Positions 28,895 to 40,748 of a stretch of 64,000 nucleotides of DNA are shown here, piece after piece (within the stretch, counting starts at the first letter, position 1; every line of letters starts with the position of its first letter). The notes below the pieces were generated by a model that was not told the origin of the DNA, searched no databases, and worked only from the letters and a program-made list of their open reading frames with translations. Location of the stretch: NCBI GenBank assembly GCA_039105265.1, contig JAPFFF010000071.1, positions 62,001 to 126,000 on the forward strand, read 5' to 3'. Source of the DNA: Tritrichomonas musculus (taxonomy: Eukaryota; Parabasalia; Tritrichomonadida; Tritrichomonadidae). Made by a program: the position numbers and the translations under genes.

Positions 28895-31438
28895 TCACAT
28901 TGGTGTGATTTTTGCAAAACCGTTACCACTGTGGCCTCTTTCATTTCCATTTCCATCCTTGCGAGGGAATTCTTGGTCACCCCCAACGCACGCAGCGTCT
29001 TTCAAGTAGTACTGGCCGCCTAGAGCAAAACGTGATGCCGTTGAAGGGTCGCCTTTCTCCCACGCTTCCATGCTAGACTTGGTGAATGTCCAGCCTGATC
29101 CACCGCCGCCACTTGAAACAAAAGAGCAACCTCCGAATCCGCCACTTCCACCTCCGTACCAGCCGCCGCCTCCGCCTCCTCCTGAATCGCGTCCCTGCCT
29201 GTATTTGCCGTCGGCGCCACAGGCAAACCTGCCCGGATCTCCGTGGCCGCCACGACCGAGGCCGGGCGTGCTGCCCGCCTGGGTGCCGGCGCCCTGGCTC
29301 TGGAGTGACTGGCCAATGGTGCAGTTGCCTCCATTCAGGCCTCCTCCAAAACCGCCAGGATTAGCAGAGGCAGAGCAGCCGCCTGCTCCGCCACCCCCGC
29401 CAGCGACAATCACCCGGTTGTATTCTGTGTCACTTCCGATTCGAATTGATGTCGAACCGCCTCCTGTGCCTGGCACAGTCGTGTAACCATTACAGTGGCC
29501 CGTTCTTGTTCCACCGCCGTCAGGGAAGCCTCCTTCTGTAGTCGAACCGTCAGACGAATTCGATGGCCGGCCTTCTTCACCGACGTAAACGTAAACAGTC
29601 TCGTCCTTGGGCAGGCTCAGAATTCCCCGTGAATAACCGCCTAAACCTCCTTTAGCTGTTTGGCTGCCTCGATAACGACTACCATTTAAACCGTTGCCAG
29701 TTGAGTCGCCTCCTTTTGCGCCCCAGACTTCCAGTTTGTACTCGCCTCGCGGAAGTGAAACTGTTGCCGGCCTTTTTCGTCCTTCGTAATCGAATGCGAA
29801 ACTGCTTAAAGTCGTTGTCACTGGGTTGCTCACGATTTCCTTTGATTCGCCATCGCTGTTAAACGCGATGCACCTCACGTAGTACGTGCCCGACCCACGT
29901 GCAAATGTCGTTTTCGTGTGAAGTGATGTGATTGCTTCGCCTTGTTCATACGCTTCACTTCCAAGACTTTTCGCATCACTGGTGCTAACGATAACTTTGC
30001 TTTTGGACGTGTCAAGTGTTCCACGTTCACTCTTCAAATTTATCTCTGCGTTGATCAGCAGCCCTTTTTCCACACGGGCGACAATTTGGCCGTCGATTAA
30101 GAACTGCTTTTTATGTTCTTTCTCTGATTTTTCTATTTGACTCTGCAGCTGAGTTACTAGCTTTTCTAATGATTTCATCTTGTTTAGCTGTTCAGCATTC
30201 ACGCTGTTAGAGTCATTCACTTGATTCTGAAGTAACTCTATCTTTGATTCCAAATCTCTCACTTTGCCTTGTTGCTCAGTGATCACTTTTTCTGAGTCAT
30301 CCAATTGGCCTTGAAGTTGACTGTTCACTTTTTCTGAGTCATTCAATTTACTTTGCAGTTGACTGTTCACTTTTTCTGAGTCATTCAATTTACTTTGCAG
30401 TTGACTGTTCACTTTTTCTGAGTCATCCAATTTACTTTGCAGTTGACTGTTCACTTTTTCTGAGTCATCCAATTTACTTTGCAGTTGACTGTTCACTTTT
30501 TCTGAGTCATCCAATTTACTTTGCAGTTGACTGTTCACTTTTTCTGAGTCGCTAATTTGTTTTTGAAGCAAGTTTTCCAAATCGATCAGTTTGTTTTGCT
30601 GTTCTGCATTCATTTGTTCAAGATTTTTCTTACGATCGTTGATTTCGTTTATGAGGTTTAAGTTGCACTTTAAGTAATCGTAGCAGTGCAGCGTGTTTTC
30701 ATTTGATTTTGAATGCATTCTGCACAGTTCTTCAAGACGATCCTCTGAAAGTTTTCGAAGATCCAAAAACGTGAACAAAACGCAAAATTCGCTGAGTGAG
30801 CTAACAATAATATCAAAAAGTTTGTCGCTGTCCATCGAGTCGGGCGGGCATTGCTTGATGACCCGATAAATAATTTGTATTGGCAACCGTCTGAATCTTT
30901 CGTTTGCGAAGCACTCGTTTATTCTGTCAATTAGCAAGATTTCCACTTCATCACTAATTCCTATATCCTGCCTATTCGCGCCTTCTTGCGTTTTGTATTC
31001 ATATTCGATCATTTGGATAACAAAGTCAACATCAATGTTATGCGACTTAATATATTGGTTGAGATTGAACGAAAGTTTTCGGATTTCTAAAAATTTGGAG
31101 ATTTTAAGAAGATCGATGCATTGGATATATGTTAATGTCAAATCTTCCTCAATATTGTAATCTTTATGTAAGAATTGAAAAAAATAATCGACGCTCTCAG
31201 GTAAAAGTTGGTATTCTTCTTGAAAATTACGAATTTCTTGAGGAAGATGATTGATAACATCTGAAAATAAGTATAAATCTCGAATACGTTTGGAATATTT
31301 TGTTAATTGTGAATAATAAAAATTAATTGTCTTTGAATTATGTTGAAATTTAACTAAATCATCATTTTCAAAATCACTATTATCCGTAATATCAAAATGC
31401 TGTCCTTGATCAAAACATTTTGCGCTTGCTTTGCTCAT
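28895..31438 (-). CDS. BTB-like, coiled-coil, glycine-rich domain protein
   Basis: The product is 847 residues. Residues about 25-260 are a BTB-like fold with following helices (LVKFQHNSKTINFYYSQLTK; PQEIRNFQEEYQLLPESVDY; FFQFLHKDYNIEEDL), the form common in trichomonads. Residues about 270-445 are a coiled coil with seven tandem 14-residue repeats (SEKVNSQLQSKLDD and variants). Residues about 455-560 are a beta-rich stretch (GTYYVRCIAFNSDGESKEI). From about 560 to the end is a glycine-rich domain (YKLEVWGAKGGDSTG; VIVAGGGGGAGG; GGGGGGGWYGGGSGG; SGWTFTKSS; GNGFAKITPM) like the ALK/LTK-type glycine-rich domain repeated in trichomonad proteomes. There is no signal peptide or membrane segment. 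The DNA of the 3' part (28.95-30.0 kb) is strikingly GC-rich compared with the 5' part. Confidence 0.85.
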   Translation of the reverse strand: MSKASAKCFDQGQHFDITDNSDFENDDLVKFQHNSKTINFYYSQLTKYSKRIRDLYLFSDVINHLPQEIRNFQEEYQLLPESVDYFFQFLHKDYNIEEDLTLTYIQCIDLLKISKFLEIRKLSFNLNQYIKSHNIDVDFVIQMIEYEYKTQEGANRQDIGISDEVEILLIDRINECFANERFRRLPIQIIYRVIKQCPPDSMDSDKLFDIIVSSLSEFCVLFTFLDLRKLSEDRLEELCRMHSKSNENTLHCYDYLKCNLNLINEINDRKKNLEQMNAEQQNKLIDLENLLQKQISDSEKVNSQLQSKLDDSEKVNSQLQSKLDDSEKVNSQLQSKLDDSEKVNSQLQSKLNDSEKVNSQLQSKLNDSEKVNSQLQGQLDDSEKVITEQQGKVRDLESKIELLQNQVNDSNSVNAEQLNKMKSLEKLVTQLQSQIEKSEKEHKKQFLIDGQIVARVEKGLLINAEINLKSERGTLDTSKSKVIVSTSDAKSLGSEAYEQGEAITSLHTKTTFARGSGTYYVRCIAFNSDGESKEIVSNPVTTTLSSFAFDYEGRKRPATVSLPRGEYKLEVWGAKGGDSTGNGLNGSRYRGSQTAKGGLGGYSRGILSLPKDETVYVYVGEEGRPSNSSDGSTTEGGFPDGGGTRTGHCNGYTTVPGTGGGSTSIRIGSDTEYNRVIVAGGGGGAGGCSASANPGGFGGGLNGGNCTIGQSLQSQGAGTQAGSTPGLGRGGHGDPGRFACGADGKYRQGRDSGGGGGGGWYGGGSGGFGGCSFVSSGGGGSGWTFTKSSMEAWEKGDPSTASRFALGGQYYLKDAACVGGDQEFPRKDGNGNERGHSGNGFAKITPM
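30283..30560 (-). repeat. 42-bp tandem repeat inside the coiled coil
   Basis: About seven copies of a 42-base unit encode SEKVNSQLQSKLDD. The central copies are almost identical at DNA level, so the array is young or being homogenised. Confidence 0.85.
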
Positions 31439-31739
31439 TATTTGTTGAAAAATTTATTTTGAATTAAGAGAAATTTTTGAAAATTTTACATTCAAAAGCA
31501 TTCAATTTAAGTGAGTTAACGGTCATTTTGATTTTTAGTTGAATAATTTGTATTTTATTATTTATTACCTGAAGATATTTATAGGATATATTTATAATCT
31601 ATGCAAAAATATGTTAATGTTGTTAAAAACGAACAATAACATATTAATAAAATAATATAATAATATTTTTCAATTGCGAAGTATTTTTAAAAATTTCATT
31701 TAAATATTATAAATTACATTATTTTATATAGTGTATAAA
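31439..31739. other. AT-rich intergenic DNA
   Basis: No gene seen. Confidence 0.4.
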
Positions 31740-31972
31740 CTGTGATTGGCATCACTTCTGTAACCTCGATAGAAAAACAATTTTTTGACGGATGTGAATC
31801 ATTAGTGCACGTTTCAATTCCACCATCAGTACCTTCGATTGAAGGCTATGCATTAATTAAAGAGACTATTGAAGAGCCATTTCATGCAGCATTTGTAACG
31901 ATGAGGCTTTGTGTCAAGAATGTAAAAGTTGTATTAAAAATAACAATGCCCATGATGCAGAAACAGTTTTAA
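31740..31972 (+). pseudogene. BspA-like leucine-rich-repeat fragment
   Basis: The frame reads VTSIEKQFFDGCESLVHVSI, then PPSVPSIEGYALIKE. This is the F-x-x-C-x-S-L-x-x-V-x-I-P-x-S-V pattern of BspA-like (LRR_5) proteins, a huge surface and secreted family in trichomonads. Only about 1.5 repeats remain, followed by unrelated sequence and a stop. It is a fossil fragment. Confidence 0.55.
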
Positions 31973-32171
31973 ATAATATATTAACATATACGAATGTATT
32001 TACTAGTATTTTCTTTGATATTATTATTTTCTTCTGCATTTAAGTAATATTTTCACTTTACTTAATTCCAAAATGCTTATCATATTTTACACATTTAAAA
32101 TAATTATATGTCTATATAAATAATTACTCAGAATTGCCAAAATCAATCATTTTTATACTTCCGTGATATGA

Positions 32172-33213
32172 CTATTTAACCTTAAAAAAAAATATTTTAT
32201 TTTTAAAGCATAAATTATTATAATCTTCACCTGAATAATCAATTGATGGACCAACAATTGATGATAATGCAATTGAAAATGCAATGACAGGTGAAATCAT
32301 AGTTTTGCATTCAGCTTCAAAATGATTCGTACCTAACATTCTTGTAATAAATGTAGTTCTACCTTCTGAATTTTTGTAAAGCACTGTTTTTGCTTGATGA
32401 TACCACACTGTGATGATAATCACCTCCTAATTTGGGGCAATAACCACCTTTTTTGGGATTTAATCTTGGTTTCATTGTGCATGAACGAGGTGCTCATTGA
32501 AATTGCTTTAGAATCTTCAAAGATCACTTAATTAATAACAAAACTTTGGTCATCAGTTTGTGCAATGTTTTTCTTTTTCTCTGCACAATGGTTAATTGTG
32601 CATTTTTCGAGATGAATTTCAGTCCCTTTTCCAATTACCATTTTGTTTTTTTTTTCTTTTGGCCGAAAAAATTACTTCTCCATCTTTGATAAGGTGAAAT
32701 CTGTGGCATTTCATCATTGGAACGTCAACTCTTATATCATAAACAATTGTTCTTATTTTTTTCTCTTTTGGTTTTTCATTTTCTGATGTAGAAGCTGTTG
32801 TAGTTTCATCATATTCTTCTTGTTCATCATCACTTTCGAATTCAAAATTTTCATCATGATGAACAACTTTGCTAAGTGATTCAAGCATCAAACTTTGAGT
32901 TCTCTGGAACAAAGAATGATTGATCAATGCTTTTTTGAATGAAGTTCAATCCTGTTTGATATATTTGCTCTGATTGAAACATCTTTGCTATTTCGCAGAT
33001 TTCTTTCATTTCTGAGTCTAGAACAAGCTTTAAAAAGTTGTCAATGCATCTTTCACTGAATCCTTGTCGAAGAATAACTAGTTGATATTGTGTTGCTCTT
33101 GCACCGAATGGTTGAACTAATTGAACAAACTTTGCTGATGAATTGTAAAGCATGCTTGGATCAATCATATTATGGTTAGGTCAATAAACAACAGGGAAAT
33201 TTTGATTGCTCAT
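32172..33213 (-). pseudogene. Broken paralogue of the BTB/Tubby-like gene
   Basis: The start MSNQNFPVVY (ATG 33213-33211) aligns with MVNQTLTVVY of the intact gene at 25780. A TGA follows directly in frame, then the frame resumes (MIDPSMLYNSSAKFV ... EMKEICEIAKMFQSEQIYQ). A frameshift lies near 32900-32925, followed by an acidic linker (NFEFESDDEQEEYDETT) and the first Tubby strands (KCHRFHLIKDGEVIFSAKRK). The 32430-32620 stretch is scrambled. The end (GRTTFITRML, then VIAFSIALSSIVGPSID) is again readable. At least three lesions are present. The segment order matches the intact paralogue throughout. Confidence 0.85.
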
Positions 33214-34164
33214 ATTGGCTAAAAATAAAAAATGAAGTACATGGTATTTTCATTACAATTGTGAAAAAAACTTTTCGCAAAATTATAGAAAAATACGTTT
33301 TCAATTTCAATTGCTAAATAACCAAGCATGTTCAAAAAGTTACTCATCCAATTATACTTGGCAATCCCTTTTCTTTTCAAAAAAAGTATTTTTCAAACAT
33401 ATTGAACAACGAAACAAGATACAATGTTTTTAACAATGAATGAATAATAGATATTTAAATAAATTTATCTTTTTTATATAGTATAGTCTTCTCGAAAACC
33501 CCTGCCATTTTTATTCACCAATTTTTGGCCTTTAATAGTGGCAAAAAGTACAGTAGTGGAAAACCCACATATACTATAACCTCCCCGAAAAAACGAACAT
33601 TAATGTGCTTTATTCTCAGAATATTTGTGTAATCTCCCCGAAAAAACGAACTTTTTTTCTAAAAATATAAAATTACTTTATTTTAACTAATAAAATAATT
33701 TATTATAAACATATATCATAAATATTTTTATTTAAAGATATAAAATATTATTGAATAATATATCATTGTATACTTTATTAAAAAGGCAAAAGATATGTAT
33801 ATTATTGCAATTGATCTTTAAAAGTTAATAATATCATGCTATATGATGATAAGATACGATAAAAATAGTATTTATTAAAATAAATTCAAATAAATAAATG
33901 AAATTCTCAAAATGAATATTATATTTTTTTTCTCCATCATCATCAACATTTGGTCTTTAATAATAATTGATTCAACTCATATCAGCAATAAAGAAATTAT
34001 TTTAAAATTTTGAAAATATCTCAAAAAATGAAACCGCGGGGGGTTTTAAAAAAATAAAAAAAAATTTGAAAAAGGCTCTGAAAATTGAATGGTACAGAAA
34101 TTTGCATATCAGTTTATATAAAATAGTTTTGTAAAATTTTTACTTAAAATAAAAAGACCATATT
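33214..34164. other. Intergenic DNA with a repeated 18-base motif
   Basis: No gene. The motif ctccccgaaaaaacgaac occurs twice (33581-33598 and 33634-33651). A tatagtata/tatactata inverted pair lies at about 33478 and 33570. These could be ends of a small element but no boundary is certain. Confidence 0.4.
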
Positions 34165-37100
34165 TTAATGGTCAGATAAAAGCTGAATGATTTCAGAATT
34201 ATTTTTCTCTTTGGCCAAGTCCAATGCTGTTTTCTTATTAAAAACAGAAATCAAATATAGCCTTTAAATTCATAAATTTTATGGATGTAAAACATTTTGA
34301 ATACTGATGTCAATTCTAGGGCAAGTTAACAAAATTTTGACTATGTCAGCATTTCCTTTTTCGACTGCCATTAATAGAACTGTTTTATGAAATTAAAAAA
34401 TAAATTTTATTTAAATTTTTAATCATTAATTCCATTCAAAATATGAAATATAAAATTTCATTGAAATTTTCAATTAACAATTGAATATAATATAATATTT
34501 GAAATTTTAAAAAATCATGATTTTATAAATTTTATAATATTCTTTGATTTTGGAATTCCATTATAATTCAAATCTTGGAATTTTATTTAAAATGTATTAT
34601 CAAATTCCATAAAAAATAATGCATTTTAATTTTATTGAATTTTGAATAAAATTATATTAAAAAAATTGATTACAAAATGACATTGAAATATTTAATAATA
34701 AATAAAATTAAAATTTTTATGTTTTAATTTTATGAAGATAATTTACATTGGTCTTTTCATAACCTAACAAAAGTTTGATGATTTCAATGTTTCCACTTTC
34801 AAATGCCACAGATAATGGTGTTTCATTTCATATTAATTTTAATCTCATCAAAATGATTAAATTTAAATTTCATTCAATGAATTATTTGTAAATTTCATTA
34901 AAATATCTGATATTTGAAATTTTATTTATTTATTATTTCAAATTATATTTATTTAATTAATTTTGAATTTTGAAAATTTTTTTTCTATTAAAATGTTAGA
35001 AATATTTTTTTATAAATGCTAGACTTTATCAACAAATGAATTTGAATCCTATTAAAAAAATAATGAAATTTATTAAACTATTTGATTTTCAAAATTACAT
35101 TAAAATAAATTTTTATGAACTGTGTTGATAAAAGATTATAAAAATCTGACCAATATTTACATCAATATCATCATTTGTCAATAAAGTTTTGACCATTTCA
35201 ACGTTCCCCTTTTCAACTGCTACAAAAAATGCGGTTTTATTATCAATCAGTAATATTGATTTCGTAAAAAATGGTGGTTTTAAATTTCATTGAAATATTT
35301 GCTTTTAAATTCCATTTAAAAAATTGTATTATGAATATTATTAAAGAGTTTTTATAAATTGGATAAAAAATTGATATTTTAAAATTAGGTAAATAAAATA
35401 TATAGAATTTTATGAAATCAAATTAATTAAAAATATTAAGAGCATTGACCTTTATTTTTTTGTTTTTTATCAAAATCTTAATAATATCAATATTTTCATT
35501 TTCAACAGCCAAAAATAATGCGGTTTGATAAAATACTTTTTAATAAAATATCATTGAAACAATTCAAAATAAATATTGTGAATAAATATATAAGATAAAT
35601 ACCAACATTGTTAATATTAATTTTATTGCTTGCTAAGAGTAAATTAATGATTTCATTATTCTTTCTTTCAAAGGCTAACTGCAAAACAGTTTGATGAAAT
35701 AAGCAAGTAATTGTATAAATAAATATTTTTTTTAACTTTTTTTAAATATTATTGAAATATTATTGAAATATGTTGATTTGAATGGCATTAAAAAAATAAT
35801 TTGAACTATGTTGAAATTTTAAAATTTTTAATTGTATTAAATGAATTCAAAAAAAAAATGTTTTCTATACTAATACTAATCTTATTATTTTGTAATAAAA
35901 GTTTGATGACTTCAATGTTTTCTAATTCTACTGCCAAATGCAATGCTGTTTCGTTAAAATTACAAAAATAATTCTATAAAAAAAACTTGATTTTGAATGT
36001 AATTAATGAAAAGCATTTTGTAAATGTGATTGAAATATAGGTATGGAATTATATTGATCTTAAAGAATTTTTAAATTTTATTAATATTTTATTTTAAAAT
36101 TTCATTAAAATTAATATTTTAACTTTATTAAAACATATAGTTTTAGATCCAATTGAAATATTTGATTTTAAAATGTAATTAAAATAAAAATATTTATTTG
36201 ATTAATAAAATTTGATTTAAAATATTAAAAGCATTAATATCTAGTTTTGAATTAGCTAATAAAAGTTTAATGATTTTAATGCTGTCATTTTCAATAGCAG
36301 TGTATAAAGGAGTTTTACAAATATATAATAAAATTTTATTAAAAAATTTGTAATAAGAATTTCATCAAATAATTGAATAATAAATATCATTTAAATATTT
36401 GGCATCAAATTTCATTGATTATTTTTATTTTAAATTAGATTAAAATATTGGAAGGCAGATGTCATTAATAATAGATTACAAATTTCATTTAAAAAAGCAT
36501 TGAGGTATAATTATATACAATTATTTGCTTTTGTATTTCATGAAAAAATGATATTTCAAATTGAATTGAATTTTTTGATTTAGAATTTCATTGAAAAAAT
36601 GATTTCAAATTATTTTATTGTATCTTATATGATAAAAATATTAGAATATTAATTGAGTTAAAATAAAAAATTTTAAATTGCATTTAAATGACAATTTTAA
36701 AATTTTATTGAATTTTTTTTCAAAATAGAATAAAAAATATTTAATTTTGAATTCGATTGAAATAAATAAAGATAAACCACATCAATATTGAATAGAAATG
36801 TATGGGATATTTATACCACATTGATCATTATTTAACAAAAGTTTGAGCATTTCAATATTACCTTTTTCAACTGCCCTATAAAATGGAGTTTTATAAAATT
36901 TCATATTATAATTTCATTAAATAAATTGATTTTGTAATTTCATTAAAATGAAAATATTTCAAATTTTATAATAATAAAAAATTAAAAATATAATTAAAAT
37001 ATCAAATTTTGAACTACATCAAAATTATTTGATGGTAGATGTTATTGAAATAATTAATAAAAATATTATAAAAATATTTTTTTGAATGATATGAAAAAAT

Positions 37101-39850
37101 ATTGAAATAAAATGTAATTAAAAAATTATTATGAAATTCTATCAAAATATTATATGTTTAATTGCATTAAAATATGTGAATTTAAAATGAAATCAAATTA
37201 TTTGATTAAAAATTTTATAAAATAAAGTTAAAAATGCCATTTAAATATTAATTATTAAAATATTATCAAATATTTAAAATAAAATGTGATAAAATATTTA
37301 AATTCTAGAATCCAATTGAAATAAAAAATAAAATTATATTAAAATTTGATTTTGAAAACATTAAAACACCCAAATATTAATAGAAGAATCATTAAAATAT
37401 TTTAATTTATAATTTCATGAATATATAAAAATATAAATTGAATATAAAAATTTGATTTTTAATTCCATTAAAATATTGGCAAAGAATTTGATCAATAAAA
37501 TTGATATAAAAATTGAATAAAAATTTTTATTTTAAAAAACTTCATTAAAAAAAATTTTTTTTTTTGAATTGAATGAAAAAGAAAGATATTGAAACTATAT
37601 AAAAAAAAATTGAATATTATTGAAATTTGATTAAAATATTATATTTTGAAATATAATTGAAATATTTGATCTTTAACTTTATTAAAAAATAAAATTATAA
37701 AATATATGGGAGACAAATATCTGATTTGATTAATGGAATTAAAAGTTTGACTATATCAATATATCCTTTTTCAACTGCCAAATAAAAAGGTGGTTTATAA
37801 AAAATATTAAGTTTACAATTTCATTATAAATAAAGTGCATTTTCAAATATAACTATTAAAATATTTGACTCAAAATAACTTTATTTACATCAATATTAGC
37901 TTTGGTATTTGATAATAAAAGCTTAACAACTTCAATATTACCACTTTCTACTGCCAAATAAAAGGGTGTCTTATTAATATTATAATAAAAAACTTCATTA
38001 AAATATTTGATTTTAAAATAGTATTCAAAATGTGTGATATTGAATATGATTGATATGATTGAATAAAAATTTGATTGAAATGATTAATTTTCAATTTTAT
38101 TAAAATTCATGATTTCAAATTACATTGAAATTAATGATTTTTGACATCATTCAAATTATTATTATTCTGAACGTTATTTAAATTTATGATTTTAAACTTC
38201 ATTGAATTTTTTGATTATGAACATCATTGAAATTTTGATTTTAAACATAATTGAAGTACATGAATTTGAACATAATTTAAATAATAAAAATAAAAACGCT
38301 ATTAAAAATATTATTTTTTTAAAAATGTAATTAATTTTTCAAAATAAATTTCATGATAAATTAATATTAAATGCATGGGAGATTTACATCAAGTTTATCA
38401 TTTGACAATAAAATGTTGATAATTTTAAGATGTCCTTTTTTGACAGCTATGCAAAATGGTGTGATATGAAATTGTGATCGAATTTTATTGAAAAAGTTGT
38501 ATTCAAATGATTTTAAAAAATTTGAGAGTTGAATTATATTTAAAAAAAATAAATAATTAAGAAACATCACCGTTATTAACAATTTTATATTGAACTTTAT
38601 TTTAAAAACACAAAGATAAAAATTTGCTCGTATTTAATTCTCTCATTTACATCAACATCCTTTGTTTTTAAGAGTACATCAACAAATGAATAATAATTAT
38701 ATCGGCAAAGATCAAAGAAAATTGACTCATTAATATCTTCACAAATAAAAAACTCGAAGTTTAAATATTCCAAACTGGTAGAAAAACGAATTGAATTGCT
38801 TTTTTTCTCATCTAAAAAATGATTAGCGCAGAAATAATCGACTATTCCATTATGATGGCATTTTACTGATTCTTTAAGACAATCTAAAAACATGACGTCT
38901 TCTTCATTAACTTCATCACCATAATAATAATAAAGATCATATCTTTCATTTGGTTTTATGTGATTTTCAATAAGAGTATTGATTATTTGAGAACTTTTCC
39001 CATGAATTGCATAATACCATAATGAATTTGTCAAATTTACTTTTTTTGTAAGTAAATATTGGAAAATTTTGTTTGATCCAAAAAAAGTGGCATATTCAAT
39101 TAAAGATATTTGATATTGTTTGAGTAAAAATGAATTTGTTTCAAATGTTGAATTTTTAAATGTACTCTTTAAACTTGTGTTTGTTAGTGTTATATATTGA
39201 ACAAAACGTGAAATATCATCTTGTCTGATTATTTCACAAATTTTTGAATCGTTTTCACCTTTTTCTCTATTTTCTTCAAAATTTTCTGGAATTTCATCTG
39301 GAATATTTTCAATCCATTTTTTTTCTTCATCAACATCTGAATCATCATAACCTTCATAGAAGGAATCGATGCCACTTTTCTCTTCTTTTTGCATGTACAT
39401 TAACTCATTGGGTAAAAACTGTTTTATTTCTGGTAAAAAATACCGAGGATATTTGGCCAACAGGTATTTATTTTCTGTAATTGTGTTAACAAAATAACTA
39501 TCAACAGTTAGAATTTTTTCCTTAAGAAGAAATAGAAGAATTCTTTTGTTCTTTTTGAAAATGTCAAAAATTTCTGAATTTGAAAAGAAATTTTTGATTT
39601 CGTTAGAAAAATGCTGTAAAATTTGATCAATTTTCTTGTATAATGTTGACGTTCTTTTGTAATCATTCGCCAATATAAGTATCAAATGCAGTAATGATTT
39701 TAGTTTATGTTTATCTTCTCCGATTTGTAAATCATTACATATTTTTAGAAAATTATCGAAGTTCTCTTCAATATCTGATTCGTTATCAATAAAATATAAA
39801 AGAGTGTTGTGAATATTTTGCATTCTCGCTATGATTTGTTGAATACTCAT
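34165..39850 (-). CDS. Split ankyrin-repeat protein (array B)
   Basis: The first block, 39850 to about 38600, encodes the helical family domain (MSIQQIIARMQNIHNTLLYF; FDIFKKNKRILLFLLKEK; SLIEYATFFGSNKIFQYLL; CHHNGIVDYF), ending in the first ankyrin helices (VDVLLKTKDVDVN). I chose Met 39850 over 39949 because it matches the paralogue at 16613. Eleven separate one-repeat blocks follow at about 38385-38475, 37880-37975, 37715-37800, 36810-36900, 36235-36320, 35870-35955, 35605-35700, 35445-35530, 35155-35250, 34745-34830 and 34310-34390. A terminal block at 34165-34240 reads NKKTALDLAKEKNNSEIIQL and ends at TAA 34167-34165. Each block is a stop-free ankyrin unit. Spacers run from about 80 to over 800 bases, AT-rich and full of stops. 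Boundaries are imprecise; coordinates cover the whole split gene. Confidence 0.6.
34240..38640. repeat. Degenerate short AT repeats filling the array B spacers
   Basis: The spacers are made largely of variants of one unit of about 20-24 bases (plus strand aatttcattaaaatatttga, followed by ttttaaa). It repeats loosely dozens of times, unlike ordinary intergenic DNA elsewhere in the window. Confidence 0.55.
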
Positions 39851-40126
39851 TGTGGAAAATATATTTTGACAATTAACGGTCGACAAAAAAAAAAATTGCA
39901 AAAAATGGAACTCCGAGGAGTCGGCAGCATATTTATATATTTTAGACAAGCAGCATATTTATATCAAATATCTAGTCATATTGAGTTTTGATGTGAACTA
40001 ATCTCGAACCATATAATCTTTGATTCAAATTTTTTTAACTTTTATAATATGATTAAAGTTTTCAATTTCTAAGAGTTAACAGCCTGAATATTTCAATTTC
40101 CTTTCATTTTCTATTTTTAAAAGATA
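39851..40126. other. Upstream region of the split ankyrin gene
   Basis: AT-rich; no further gene. An A-run near 39890 precedes the alternative Met. Confidence 0.4.
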
Positions 40127-40268
40127 TAGTTTAGTAAAAGATAGAAAAAGATAAAAATTGGTAAAGGATCATTTGGGGTTGTTTACAAAGTGAAAAAAAA
40201 GAAAACAGGATTTTTTTACCCTGCTATATAACCTAAAGAAAAAATAAGCGAGGACACTCCCAAAAAAT
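40127..40268 (+). pseudogene. Inverted 5' fragment of the kinase/vWA gene
   Basis: The plus strand here repeats the start of the large kinase gene encoded on the minus strand at 45.7 kb: the leader agtttagtaaaagat, then KIGKGSFGVVYKVKKKKTGF and a SEDTPKK segment. About 45 bases after the start codon are deleted, the ATG is lost (ata) and a stop interrupts it. The fragment lies about 500 bases beyond the gene's own 3' end, in inverted orientation. Confidence 0.85.
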
Positions 40269-40748
40269 ATAGTAGGAAATCTATTTTCTGACATCAATAC
40301 GGAGAATTAAAAAATTATCGATATCACGAAAAACAATATTCAAAAAGTAAATATATGATTTCAATATATTTGATAATATAAATAGAATTTCTATGCTCAA
40401 TGAATAAAATTGAACTATAGGTATCTTTTTCCTTAAAAATGCATAATATTTTAAGTTATTTTTTTTATTGATTTTCGATTTTTTTGCTTTTGTAAATCTA
40501 AATGACAAAATGAAAAGGGTCACTTAAAATGAATAGCTTATTTTGTTATACAGGAGTTTCCTGTTAGACTAGACTTTCACATATTGTCCCGAATAACTAT
40601 TGAGGAGGAGCTGTCATCAATGCTGTTATCCAGAATATTTTATATTTGGACGATGACGGAAGGTGAAAATTGGCCTATAACCGTCCGGTCAAATCTGATT
40701 AGTGTCAATTCCGATTTCCCTTTTTTTATCAAAACATTTTTTTAAACT
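40269..40748. other. 3' flank of the kinase/vWA gene
   Basis: AT-rich DNA; the part from 40580 is duplicated at 28057. A clear inversion of the 5' fragment ends before it. Confidence 0.45.

Noticed and set aside
29020-29486. Proline-rich and alanine/arginine-rich frames on both strands
   Set aside because: Shadows of the glycine-rich domain, since glycine codons read as proline on the other strand.
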